Positions 1 through 7,671 of a DNA stretch of 64,000 nt are shown piece after piece (position 1 is the first letter of the stretch; the number at the start of each line of letters is the position of its first letter). The translations under genes were made by a program, and so were the position numbers. Below the pieces are notes generated by a model. That model did not search any database. It saw only the letters and a list, made by a program, of their open reading frames with translations, and was not told the origin of the DNA. This DNA comes from AP-15 sp963703855 (GTDB lineage: Bacteria; Pseudomonadota; Alphaproteobacteria; ATCC43930; CGMCC-115725), in the NCBI GenBank assembly GCA_963703855.1, contig CAVPFW010000005.1, positions 62,001 through 126,000 on the forward strand. The letters run 5' to 3'.

Positions 1-38
1 GCCGCTTGACCGACGCCGGCGCGAGTCGCGCGCGAGGT

Positions 39-63
39 GCCGCCGGCGGCTGTCGCCGGCGGC
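39..63. terminator. GC-rich hairpin, possible terminator of an upstream gene
   Basis: Perfect 10-bp inverted repeat (GCCGCCGGCG / CGCCGGCGGC) with a 5-base loop. There is no clear T-run on either side, so it may be a repeat rather than a rho-independent terminator. Confidence 0.3.
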
Positions 64-70
64 AAACCGG

Positions 71-76
71 TATAAT
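71..76 (+). promoter_or_regulatory. Candidate -10 box (TATAAT)
   Basis: A consensus TATAAT lies 93 bases upstream of the amidohydrolase start codon. No good -35 hexamer is seen 16-18 bases upstream, where the hairpin sits, so this is only a weak promoter candidate. Confidence 0.25.
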
Positions 77-169
77 GCCCAGCCTCCGCTCGGTCCTGCT
101 CATTTCAGTCGCGCTGCATTGTCGATCGAGTCATGCTCTGGGGCGTTACCCCGGATCGGAGAGAAGAAT

Positions 170-1315
170 ATGAAATACGATGTGATCTCGGCCGACTGCC
201 ATGTCGATCTGATCTGGCTGCCGCCCGACCTGTTCACCGCCAACGCCCCCTCGGCGATGCGGGAGCGCATGCCCTACGTGACCGAGGGCGAGCGGGGCAA
301 GGAGTGGGTGACCAAGTCGGGCGCCTCGTTCGGGCTGATGAACGGCATGGGCTCGGCCGGCCGCCTCTATGAGCCGGGCAAGATCCACCGCTCGGACCGG
401 ATGGCCGCCCAGGGGCTGTATGACGACGGCAAGAACGGCATTCGCCGGCTGACCGACCCCGATCTGCGGTTGAAGGACCAGGACCGCGACGGCATCCAGG
501 CCGAGGTCTTGTACGGCATCCTCGGCGCCACCAGCCGGATCAACGACGACGAAGCCGCCGGCGAGATGCTGCGCATCTACAACGAGTGGCTCACCCAATT
601 CTGCAACACGCATCCCGACCGCTTTGCCGGGCTCGCCTGCATCCCGAACCACGACATCGACGCCGCGGTCGGCGAGATCGAGCGGGTGGCGCGGCGCGGC
701 GGCGTGCGCGGCCTCGAAATCTCGCGCCGCGGCGACATGACCCCGCTGTGGGACCCGTGGTGGAACCCGATGTGGGACGCGGTCGCGGCGAGCGGGCTGC
801 CGGTGCATTTCCACACCATCGGCAGCGGGGTGCGCCGCGACTTTACCAAGCTCGCGCCAAAGGTGGCGCTGGCGGCGCGCGCCTCCGGCATCACCAGCTT
901 CCAGATGTACATGTCCGAGGTATTGCTGTCGGTGATCTTCTCGGGCGTGCTCGAACGCCATCCCGGCGTCAAGCTGGTGATCGGCGAGGCCGGCACCGGC
1001 TGGATCCCCTATATCCTGCAGCGCATGGACGCCGAGTGGGAGGACCAGTTCAAGGGTCTCGACCTGAAGATGAGGCCCAGCGAATACTGGCGCCGCCAAT
1101 GCTACGCCACCTATCAGAGCGATCCGGTCGGCGTGAAATTATTGGACGAGCTCGGCGAGGACAACATCATGTGGGGCTCGGACTTCCCGCACCCCGACGG
1201 GGTGTGGCCCAATTCGCAGGAATACATCGAGCGCGAGCTCGGCCACCTGCCCGCAGCCACCCGCAAGAAGATCGTCTGCGACAATGCCGCGAAACTCTAC
1301 CGCTTCGTGAATTAG
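170..1315 (+). CDS. Amidohydrolase family protein (Amidohydro_2-like TIM barrel)
   Basis: Predicted metal-dependent hydrolase or decarboxylase of 381 residues, in the family that includes aminocarboxymuconate-semialdehyde decarboxylase. A D-C-H-V-D segment at residues 9-13 takes the place of the usual N-terminal metal-binding H-x-H region. HFHTIGSG lies mid-protein, GEAGTGWIPY further on, and WGSDFPHPDG near residue 335 carries the conserved late Asp. The ATG at 170 is chosen because a GGAGAG ribosome site lies 6 bases upstream and homology-like sequence begins there; an in-frame start at 119 would add 17 unconvincing residues. It stands alone, so the substrate cannot be inferred from context. 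The family assignment is firm and the reaction is unknown. Confidence 0.85.
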   Translation: MKYDVISADCHVDLIWLPPDLFTANAPSAMRERMPYVTEGERGKEWVTKSGASFGLMNGMGSAGRLYEPGKIHRSDRMAAQGLYDDGKNGIRRLTDPDLRLKDQDRDGIQAEVLYGILGATSRINDDEAAGEMLRIYNEWLTQFCNTHPDRFAGLACIPNHDIDAAVGEIERVARRGGVRGLEISRRGDMTPLWDPWWNPMWDAVAASGLPVHFHTIGSGVRRDFTKLAPKVALAARASGITSFQMYMSEVLLSVIFSGVLERHPGVKLVIGEAGTGWIPYILQRMDAEWEDQFKGLDLKMRPSEYWRRQCYATYQSDPVGVKLLDELGEDNIMWGSDFPHPDGVWPNSQEYIERELGHLPAATRKKIVCDNAAKLYRFVN

Positions 1316-1647
1316 CGGCCGACCTTCACCCACCATCGCCGGCGCGGTGGTCACCTCTCCCGCCGGGCGGGAGAGGTGCCGACCCCGGATAGCGAGCGAG
1401 GGCTGCTCGGTACCAAGTCTTAGGAGCGAGATGAAATATCGAAATATCAATGGCGAGGCTTACGATCCGCAATATCATAGCAATATCGTAGTTGAGCGGA
1501 GCGGAACCCGTCGCCTGCGGTCGTGGTGATGGGTTTCGCAATCTCAACCCATCCTACGATTACTGGTCAGTATGTCGCAAAAAGACCCACGGCCTTCTCG
1601 GCGTTGTCATAGAGCTTGGTGGGTGCCCGAATCGCGGTGCCCGGCGG
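1316..1647. other. Intergenic region with one palindrome
   Basis: No convincing gene. An 11-bp perfect inverted repeat at 1352-1378 (CACCTCTCCCG / CGGGAGAGGTG) could terminate the amidohydrolase transcript and belongs to the dispersed GGGAGAGG repeat type. A stretch around 1433-1495 is more AT-rich than the surroundings. On the minus strand a 26-codon open extension runs from the TAG at 1650-1648 down to a TGA at 1567. Confidence 0.5.
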
Positions 1648-1880
1648 CTAAATTCTAGTTGGGTCCAAACCCGCGTTTCTAAGTCGGGCAGCGATCTTCC
1701 GCATTTTGGCGAATTCCGCGCGAAGCAGGGCCAATACCAAGTGCTTCGCAGAATTCTTTACCGGTTACGTTTTGCAGCATGTGAGCATATTTAATTATCT
1801 GCACGTGCAGCTCTGCGATGTAGTTGTTGCGCGGAGCTCCATCGATCGCGGCCTTGATGTTCTTGAGGGCTGAGTGACGG
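1648..1880 (-). pseudogene. Remnant of a small conserved hypothetical gene, frameshifted
   Basis: Minus-strand reading gives about 75 residues with coherent protein-like sequence. It includes YIAELHVQIIKYAHMLQNVT and GKEFCEALGIGPAS, and then, after a frame change near 1710, EFAKMRKIAARLRNAGLDPT ending at a TAG. Removing one G from a GCGGAATTC context near 1710 joins the two frames. No start codon is visible at the 5' end, where the sequence runs into repeat-rich DNA, so this looks like a 5'-truncated copy. The helical C-terminus resembles small helix-turn-helix proteins, but the family is not recognised with certainty. Confidence 0.45.
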
Positions 1881-1960
1881 ATGTGGGGCGCGGTGGCGGC
1901 GAGCGGGTTGCCGACCCCGCTGAGCTCTGCCGGTTTGTGAATTGGCGCCGCGGGCCGGCC

Positions 1961-2090
1961 CCTCACCCGCCTTGTTGCGCGCGGCACCCTCTCCCGCGGT
2001 GCGGGAGAGGGTGGACCCGGCCCCCACCCCAACCCTCCCCCGCACGCGGGTGAGGGGATGGGAGGGGGTCGGGTGGGTGAGGGCGCTTCT
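1961..2090. repeat. Palindromic REP-like element (CCCTC...GAGGG family)
   Basis: Two nested palindromes: a CCCTCTCCCGC / GCGGGAGAGGG stem near 1988-2012, and outer arms of CCCTCACCCGC / GCGGGTGAGGG type. It lies just after the corrected stop of the NIPSNAP gene and would be read as its C-terminal tail if the frameshift there is ignored. Confidence 0.6.
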
Positions 2091-2111
2091 GTTTGGGCCG
2101 CTCGCGGAAGG

Positions 2112-2736
2112 TCAGTGCAATGGCGAGAACGACGGCCGGGACGACCAGCATGTTTTCTTGGCGGATCATCATGTTGGGCCCGCCACCGGAGGGGGGCGGC
2201 CAGATGCCCTTGGCGCGGGCTTCCTCGCGGATGCGGAAGCGGTCGGCGGCGTCCTTGTAGGCCCAGATGTGGACCCATTTGTTGAGCCCGCCGAGCTCGG
2301 AATACCACGCGCCGGCCAAGGGAGAGAGCTCGGTGCGGCGGGCGATATGGCCGCTCCAGCGGTCGATCACGCCGGGGATGCCGCCGGGCTTGAAGGTGTA
2401 GATGCGGATCTCGTAGAGGCCGCCCAATTGGCGCGGCTCCAGCGCCGGCGAGAACGGCGCCGGCAGAAAGATGTCGCTCTGCTGCTCGACGACGAATTCG
2501 CGCACATTGGGCGGCCAGCCCTGGAGCTTGGTCGCGGCCTCGCGCTGCCGGGTGCGGGCGGCGAGGTCGTCATAGGGCCACACATGGATCACCCGGTTCA
2601 GCGGGCCGACCTCGGTATGCCAGAAGGCGGCGAGCGGCGAGACCTTGGCCCGCACCGGCAATGCCTGCCCGAAGCGCTCTTCGAAGGCGGCAACCGTGCC
2701 CGGCTGCAGCGTGTAGGTGCGCATCTCGATGATCAT
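2112..2736 (-). CDS. NIPSNAP family protein, single-base frameshift near the 3' end
   Basis: Two tandem NIPSNAP dimeric alpha-beta barrel domains: residues 1-100 begin MIIEMRTYTLQPG, and residues 105-207 begin YEIRIYTFKPG. Both carry the WP/WAY-D motif after a VIHVW or WVHIW strand. Family members are small cytoplasmic proteins of poorly defined function. As given, the frame runs on to 1963 through a REP element. Removing one C near 2134 restores a family-like ending (VVPASFSPLH, then TGA at 2114-2112) and a 207-residue protein, the normal length. The start ATG at 2736 is the only good one. Function is unknown; the frame correction is an inference from the restored C-terminus. Confidence 0.8.
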
Positions 2737-2758
2737 CGGAGTTCCTCCGTTTCGAGGT

Positions 2759-3346
2759 TCAGCGCGCGGACGCTAGCCCGTGACGGCCCGGTGTCAAGCG
2801 GGTTTCCGCCCTCCCAGTGCCCGCCTGATCGGGCTCGACGTTGCCGCCCATCAGATAGACCAGGTATTCGATCGCCGCCCGCTCCGGTCTGAACGGGATG
2901 GTTTCGGCGGTGATGCTGTCGGCAACGGTCATGTCGTCGAACTGGTTCGGGTAGGCGATCTTGCGGGCGCATTGCGGGCTGGCGTGCCGGCACCACAGGC
3001 GCACCTCGTTGACATAGCTGATGTCGTTTTCGAGGGCGTCGACCGTGCTGACATCGAGCGGACTCATGCACCAATAATACTGAGGGGCCAACACCGGAGT
3101 GATGCCGGGAATGATCGATCCCCGGAAACACATCTCCCCGGTTCCGGAGACGAAGAATCCGGCGTTCGCAGCGATGTATCTGAGCCCGTCATCGACGTAC
3201 TTGATCGTCTCCAGATATCCGGGCTGTCCGGGCGGGGGCGGCCGCCGCGCAAAGGCGAGCGAGTTGAGCGGCACTGCCGGCGGCGGCACGCATGCCGTCG
3301 CGCCCACCATGATGCCGATGATTGCCAGTACCGATATCGCTCGCAT
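2759..3346 (-). CDS. Putative lipoprotein of unknown function
   Basis: 195 residues. The N-terminus MRAISVLAIIGIMVGATAC is a lipoprotein signal with a lipobox ending at the Cys near residue 19, followed by a Pro-rich linker and a soluble domain with several cysteines. It is probably anchored in the inner or outer membrane, facing the periplasm. The start at 3346 is preferred because the signal sequence begins there; an upstream in-frame ATG would add 43 residues encoded partly by an 18-bp tandem repeat. No family is recognised. Confidence 0.6.
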   Translation of the reverse strand: MRAISVLAIIGIMVGATACVPPPAVPLNSLAFARRPPPPGQPGYLETIKYVDDGLRYIAANAGFFVSGTGEMCFRGSIIPGITPVLAPQYYWCMSPLDVSTVDALENDISYVNEVRLWCRHASPQCARKIAYPNQFDDMTVADSITAETIPFRPERAAIEYLVYLMGGNVEPDQAGTGRAETRLTPGRHGLASAR

Positions 3347-3424
3347 CCGGCCAGTCCCGCGATGATCGTTCGACGCGCCGCTCGGCAGGGAAATTAGCCC
3401 GGATCCGGCAGTCGCCGCCAGCCA

Positions 3425-3478
3425 GCCTGCCCGGGTCATTTGGCCTGCCCGGGTCATTTGGCCTGCCCGGGTCATTTG
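3425..3478. repeat. Three tandem copies of an 18-bp unit
   Basis: The unit gcctgcccgggtcatttg occurs three times without mismatch, overlapping the 3' end of the GerW-like gene. It sits between that gene and the lipoprotein gene start. Confidence 0.85.
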
Positions 3479-3861
3479 GAGGGGCCATGGCTTCCGGAAA
3501 CCTTGCCGACGGCGGATCGCCGCCGCGCCGACCGGCTGCCGATCTTGAGGCCGATCAGGAAGCCGACCATCAGCGCCATGCCGAGACGCACCGGGTCGAT
3601 GAATGGAATGAAGCGCGTTCCGGCCGCGGTGATCTCGAGCGCCCCGACCGGGCGGGTGCTGATGCCCGCGCCGCCGCCGCTTCCGCTGCGCTCGGCGTCG
3701 CGGTCCTCGCTGCCGCCCGCGCCAAAGCCGTAGCTGACGCGGGCGATCGGGATCACGGTGCGTCCGCCGACTTCGACCGGATCGCCATAGACGTTGCGCA
3801 CGCTGGCGCCGGCCTGGAGGCGATCCCCCAACGAGCGCAGCGTCTTCGCGATCTTGATCAT
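3472..3861 (-). CDS. GerW/YtfJ family protein
   Basis: 129 residues. The VYGDPVEVGGRTVIPIARVS segment, followed by YGFGAGG and a Gly/Ser-rich loop and then ALEITAAG, matches the GerW (spore protein YtfJ) family, which is also common in bacteria that do not sporulate. A hydrophobic segment near residues 92-106 (MALMVGFLIGLKIG) may be a membrane anchor at the C-terminus. The role in proteobacteria is not established. The last codons run into the 18-bp tandem repeat. The family call is good and the function is open. Confidence 0.75.
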   Translation of the reverse strand: MIKIAKTLRSLGDRLQAGASVRNVYGDPVEVGGRTVIPIARVSYGFGAGGSEDRDAERSGSGGGAGISTRPVGALEITAAGTRFIPFIDPVRLGMALMVGFLIGLKIGSRSARRRSAVGKVSGSHGPSK

Positions 3862-3895
3862 CGCCCGGTATCTTCAGCGCTCGGGTGCAGGCGGC

Positions 3896-4606
3896 TCAGG
3901 GAGTGCTGTCGCGCATGATCGCACCGTAGAGCTGCTCGACGGCGCGGCTTTCGCGGCTCGGGCGGAGGCGGTCGGCGAGTGGGCGGCGGGGTTGGCGATG
4001 GCCGATCCCGAGCCTCGGCAGGCCGAGCGAGCCGGGGGACGAAGTCGAGGCGAACAGCACGCGCAGGCGATAGAGCGCCACCGCCTCCGGGAATTTGTCG
4101 AAGGGCCGCCCGCTGTCGATCCAGGCGTCCATCCGGCCCGGCCCCCAATTATAGGCGGCGACGGCGTCGGCCCAGTCGGCGTAGCGCCGGTAGAGGCGGG
4201 CGAGATAGGCGCGGCCGAGCGCCCGGTTCTCGGTCTCGTCGAAACGGTCGCCGCCGCCCACGTCGATCGCCGCGGCGGCCGAGACCTGCATCGGCCCCTG
4301 CGGGCCGTCGAGCTCGGGACGCCACATCCGCGCATCGGCGCCATGGCTCGATTCGGCGCCGTCGACGGCTGACGCCACTCGATCGAGCCCCGCCCCATTT
4401 CCCGCCCCATTTCCCGGGAGCAAGGATCCGGCCCCGGCCGAGGTGCTGAGGGCGACGGCGAAACCGAGGGCCAGGTTCGATCCGACCCACCCGCGTCTGT
4501 GCCAGGCGCGTCTGTGCCAAGCGCGCACGCCGGCGCTCGCAACGGCGAGGCGCGGGGGTCGGGCCGGGGCGCAGCGCCCCTCCCGCTTACTCCCAATAGG
4601 CGGCAA
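3896..4606 (-). CDS. Lytic transglycosylase SLT-domain protein
   Basis: A protein of up to 236 residues with a hydrophobic, signal-like stretch (NLALGFAVALSTSAGAG) around residues 44-60, so probably periplasmic. The catalytic region is of the SLT type: AESSHG with Glu85 as the likely catalytic acid, GPQGPMQV for the substrate cleft, and AVAAYNWGPGRMDAW near residue 150. It would cleave peptidoglycan glycan strands. The start is uncertain: the ATG at 4606 overlaps the end of the upstream gene by 20 bases, and a 13-bp direct repeat at about 4492-4521 lies in the N-terminal region. It is downstream of the RiPP operon and may be co-transcribed with it, but no functional link is evident. Confidence 0.75.
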   Translation of the reverse strand: MPPIGSKREGRCAPARPPRLAVASAGVRAWHRRAWHRRGWVGSNLALGFAVALSTSAGAGSLLPGNGAGNGAGLDRVASAVDGAESSHGADARMWRPELDGPQGPMQVSAAAAIDVGGGDRFDETENRALGRAYLARLYRRYADWADAVAAYNWGPGRMDAWIDSGRPFDKFPEAVALYRLRVLFASTSSPGSLGLPRLGIGHRQPRRPLADRLRPSRESRAVEQLYGAIMRDSTP

Positions 4607-5336
4607 TGATCGTATTGTCGGCGCCGAGCATCAGGTTGAGCCGGTTCGGATCATGGGTGATGCCCCTGATCCCGCGGCTCGGGATGATCCACCGCAGCAC
4701 CTTGGGAAGATCCTCCTGGCGAACCACCCCGGGCGTGCCCGGCGGCGACTGTCCCCGCTCGGCAAATTTCTTGCCGACGCAATCCTTGCAGTCGTTGACG
4801 GTGATGCTGTCCTGCTTGCTGCCGGGGATCTGGTCGACCTCGATCGCATTCTCGGACGCGCGGACGCGCACCCCCTTGAAGGCGTGGCCCTCCTCGAGGG
4901 TGAACACGGCGCCGATCGGCACAAACCCCCCCGCCTGCTCGGTCTGCAGCGGCATCGTCGCGATGAACTGCAGATCGAGGATGCCGTCGATCGGCTTGCC
5001 GACAAAGGTCGGGACCAGTTCGGGCGCGGTCCAGCCTTGCGATCCGGTCAAGCCGGTGACCCGGACGATGTCGAGCTGGGGCTCGGTCTGGGTGCGCAGG
5101 ATCTCGACGCTGGTGACGTAGAGCACCGGCAGCTCGGTTGCCGGCTCGGTCTCGGACGGGGTGGCGAGGTTGGTCGCCTGGTCCGGTCCACCGCCGCCAT
5201 ATCCCGGCCCCGGCGCGCTCGCGCTTGCCGCGGGCTGACCGCCCGGCGCGCCCTGGGCGAGGGCAAGGCCGGCGAGGCCTCCCTGCATCGCCGCGCCGAT
5301 GGCGAGCATGCCCAACCAGCGCAATGTCTTGTCCAT
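4587..5336 (-). CDS. Secreted protein of unknown function, last gene of the RiPP operon
   Basis: 249 residues with a Sec signal peptide (MDKTLRWLGMLAIGAAMQGG, cleavage after ALA-Q near residue 28). A low-complexity Gly/Pro/Ala linker follows, then a soluble domain with one C-x-x-C (NDCKDCVGK) near residue 190. The start at 5336 has a GGAGGA ribosome site 6 bases upstream. An alternative in-frame ATG at 5363 overlaps the radical SAM stop in an ATGA arrangement, so the two genes are translationally coupled in either case. The exported domain could handle or anchor the modified peptides in the periplasm, but that is inference from position only. No family is recognised. Confidence 0.7.
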   Translation of the reverse strand: MDKTLRWLGMLAIGAAMQGGLAGLALAQGAPGGQPAASASAPGPGYGGGGPDQATNLATPSETEPATELPVLYVTSVEILRTQTEPQLDIVRVTGLTGSQGWTAPELVPTFVGKPIDGILDLQFIATMPLQTEQAGGFVPIGAVFTLEEGHAFKGVRVRASENAIEVDQIPGSKQDSITVNDCKDCVGKKFAERGQSPPGTPGVVRQEDLPKVLRWIIPSRGIRGITHDPNRLNLMLGADNTIIAAYWE

Positions 5337-5359
5337 TGTGTCCTCCGAATCGACGGTGG

Positions 5360-6589
5360 TCATCCGCTTATGCCGGCGCTCTCCGGCCGCCCCGGTCCCG
5401 GCATCGCGGTGCGCGGGATCGCGGCCGGGTCGAAGCCGCCCGGCGGCACCCGCTCGAGGGCATCGAGCACGAGGTCCGTCGCCTGCATCCTGGTCAGGCG
5501 ACAATAGGTGGTCTCGGCGCTGGCGAAGCTGCCGTTTTCGGCGAGCTTGTTGACCGGTTCGCCGCCGCCGCACACCGAGAAATACTCGCACCGCTCGCGG
5601 CACATCGCGACGCCGGCGCCGATATCGGCCAGCATTCGGGCAAAGGCCGGGCGGCGCGGCAGATCGACGAGCGCGTCGCGATTGATGTTGCCCAGCACGA
5701 AATCGTCGTAGGCCGGGTTCTTCAGGCCGAGCAGCTCGGGCGAGAATGTCGAGATGTTGCCGGCCCAATCCATGCTGGTGATCGCGAACGGCTCGACCAG
5801 CTGGTTGCGGAACGCGGCTTCCTTGGGCCGGATGACCTGCTGCAGCGCGTGCTCGATTTCGCGCAGAAACGTGATCTTGCCGGGCGAGGCCGCCGACAGC
5901 CGCCAGAACTCGCTCAGAAATCGGTAATAGGCCGCCTCGACGCCGCGGTCGCCAAAGGATTGCGAGACATGGCCGCCCTCCAACTCCTCGACGTTGAAGC
6001 ACACCCGCTCGATCCCCTCCTCGACATAGAAATCGAACATCGCGCCGGGTGCCGCCATAGCCGCCGACGACAGCACGGAAATGACGTGGAACGGCACCCC
6101 ATGCCGACGCAGCAGGCGGATGCCGGCGATGGTCCGGTCGAACGTGCCGCGGCCGGAGCGCGTCACCCGGTTGCGGTCGTGCAGCGGCCGAGGCCCGTCG
6201 ATGCTGACCCCGAGATGGATCCGAGCCTCGGCAAAAAACGCGCACCAGGCATCGTCGACCAGGGTTCCGTTGGTCTGAAACGAATGCACGACCGGCAGGT
6301 CCCGCGGCCTGAGGCTTTCGATCATCGCGAACGCGTCGCGGTAGAACGCGATCGGCAGCACCATCGGCTCGCCGGCGTGCCACACCACCGACAGGCTGTC
6401 GCGGACCCAGCCCGATGCGAACACCTGGGAAAACAAATTGTGCAAGGTCTGCGGTGCGACGACCGCCTTCGAATTCCGATCCGGCAGATAGCAGTATCGG
6501 CAATCGATGTTGCAGAACGGGGTCGGCTGGACGACCAGCAGGTCGATCGTCGGCACGATGCCGCTCGCCGTTGCTTCGGGCGCGGTCAC
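5360..6589 (-). CDS. grrM: Radical SAM/SPASM peptide maturase, GrrM type (cyclophane-forming)
   Basis: 409-residue radical SAM enzyme. Cys26, Cys30 and Cys33 form the C-x3-C-x2-C motif (PFCNIDCRYCY) for the SAM-cleaving 4Fe-4S cluster. HAGEP at 71-75 is the GGEP-like SAM-binding turn. SPASM-type cysteines occur at 330, 334, 340 and 363 (CRERCEYFSVC). This organisation, with Gly/Trp-rich precursors directly upstream, identifies the GRRM system, whose known members link an aromatic ring to the beta-carbon of the residue two positions on (three-residue cyclophanes, triceptides). The GTG start at 6589 lies 4 bases after the stop of precursor 2, and the 3' end overlaps the next start region. The family call rests on motifs plus context; the exact cross-link chemistry here is inferred. 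Confidence 0.88.
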   Translation of the reverse strand: MTAPEATASGIVPTIDLLVVQPTPFCNIDCRYCYLPDRNSKAVVAPQTLHNLFSQVFASGWVRDSLSVVWHAGEPMVLPIAFYRDAFAMIESLRPRDLPVVHSFQTNGTLVDDAWCAFFAEARIHLGVSIDGPRPLHDRNRVTRSGRGTFDRTIAGIRLLRRHGVPFHVISVLSSAAMAAPGAMFDFYVEEGIERVCFNVEELEGGHVSQSFGDRGVEAAYYRFLSEFWRLSAASPGKITFLREIEHALQQVIRPKEAAFRNQLVEPFAITSMDWAGNISTFSPELLGLKNPAYDDFVLGNINRDALVDLPRRPAFARMLADIGAGVAMCRERCEYFSVCGGGEPVNKLAENGSFASAETTYCRLTRMQATDLVLDALERVPPGGFDPAAIPRTAMPGPGRPESAGISG

Positions 6590-6593
6590 CTGC

Positions 6594-6965
6594 TTAAAAA
6601 TTACGCCACCAATTGTTCCAATTGTTCCAATTGTGCCAATTGTTCCAGTTCGGCCACCCCCAACCGCCCCACGGCCGATAGCCCCAGCCGCCGTTGCGCC
6701 ACCAATTCCCCCAGGCGAGCCGAAGATTGCCCTCGCCGCGCTCGACGGCGTCCTGCCCGGCGACCGTCGATACCGCGTCGCGAATAGCGGCGAGCCGCTC
6801 GGAAACCCGTGCCGGGTCCGAGGCCCGAGGCTGCGCGGCGGCGGGGTCCTGGCTGGCCGAGCCCGGCGCCGTCGAGCCGAGCAGCAATGAGACGCCGACC
6901 GCTCCGGCCGGAACGATCCCCGACAGGATTTTCAGATATTTCTGCCGCAGCGACATCAGCATCAC
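6594..6965 (-). CDS. grrA: GrrA-type RiPP precursor 2, Trp/Asn-rich core
   Basis: 123 residues. The leader (residues 1-70) has a hydrophobic signal-like segment (LSGIVPAGAVGVSLLLGST) and the family-typical VSERLAAIRDAVS element. The core (85-123) is almost entirely Trp, Asn and Gly. W-x-N occurs eight times, at Trp 85, 89, 104, 107, 110, 113, 116 and 120; from 104 to 116 it forms a continuous three-residue register. This is the expected substrate pattern for a three-residue-cyclophane enzyme (aromatic, any, Asn). It is the middle gene of the operon, 162 bases after the paralogue at 7128-7499 and 4 bases before the maturase. The predicted mature product would be exported and rigidified; its activity is unknown. 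Confidence 0.85.
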   Translation of the reverse strand: MMLMSLRQKYLKILSGIVPAGAVGVSLLLGSTAPGSASQDPAAAQPRASDPARVSERLAAIRDAVSTVAGQDAVERGEGNLRLAWGNWWRNGGWGYRPWGGWGWPNWNNWHNWNNWNNWWRNF

Positions 6966-7127
6966 CTCACCATCAACTAGCGGACGACCGCTCGATCCAG
7001 GCTCAACCCCAGCGTGCCCCTATCGGCGCAACCCCACGAGTTACGCGCGCACGCTCTATAACAAGAGAAAGCGCCGGCAACAGAGAAAGCCGCCGGCGTC
7101 AAACCCGTCCTCGGGGACCCGGCCCGT

Positions 7128-7499
7128 TCACCAGTTGCGCCAGTAATTGTGCCAGCCATTATGCCAGCCGCCATTGCCCCACGCGCCGCCGCCGCCGTTG
7201 CGCCAGCCGCCGCCGCCATTGCGCCAGCCGCCGCCGCCGTTGCGCCAGGCCCACCAGGCGAGCTGCTGCCGATCACGCAGGACGCTCGGCCCGGCGGCAT
7301 CGGAGACCGCCTCGCGAATGGCCGCAAGCCGCTCCGAAACCGGAATGCCGTCAACCGCCCTGGGCAGGGCAGCCGCCGGATCCTGTTCGGCGCCGGCCGG
7401 CGCCGTCGAGCCGAGCAGCAGCGAGAGGCCGACCGCGCCGACCGGAACGATGCCCGAGAGGATCTTAAGATACCTTTGCCGCAGCGACATAAACTTCAC
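7128..7499 (-). CDS. grrA: GrrA-type RiPP precursor 1, Trp-Arg-Asn/Gly4 core
   Basis: 123 residues, paralogous to the precursor at 6594-6965. The leaders are nearly identical (MSLRQ[RK]YLKILSGIVP, VSERLAAIR[ED]AVS), but the core differs. W-x-N occurs seven times, at Trp 85, 92, 99, 107, 112, 116 and 120, and the first motifs are spaced by four-Gly linkers so that a WRNGGGG unit repeats. It is the first gene of the operon. The start may be the ATG at 7499 or the one encoding MSLRQ three codons later. The same maturase presumably processes both precursors, giving two differently spaced cyclophane strings. The assignment is by leader similarity and W-x-N repeats; the mature structure is unverified. 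Confidence 0.85.
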   Translation of the reverse strand: MKFMSLRQRYLKILSGIVPVGAVGLSLLLGSTAPAGAEQDPAAALPRAVDGIPVSERLAAIREAVSDAAGPSVLRDRQQLAWWAWRNGGGGWRNGGGGWRNGGGGAWGNGGWHNGWHNYWRNW

Positions 7500-7671
7500 C
7501 CTCAGCGACTGTCGGGCACACTCCGGTGTCGAGGCGCAATCCGATCCGGGTCGATGCCCCGGTTATGGCGCCCGCGAGCCCCCACCCGTCGCGTCGCGAT
7601 AAATGCCAGCGTCTCGGTAGCAAGAAACCGGCCTCTCCGTCAAACGCGCTTTCACCGGCGGAATTACCGCA

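Noticed and set aside
1963..2111. C-terminal extension of the NIPSNAP protein through a REP element
   Set aside because: A one-base correction gives a family-like ending (ASFSPLH) and stop at 2112; the Pro/Gly/Arg tail is translated repeat.
3472..3861. Evidence for sporulation from the GerW/YtfJ-like gene
   Set aside because: This family is common in non-sporulating bacteria, and no other spore gene is in the window.
7500..7671. Promoter of the RiPP operon (TTGACG at 7644-7639 on the minus strand)
   Set aside because: No acceptable -10 hexamer at 16-18 bases; too weak to list as a feature.
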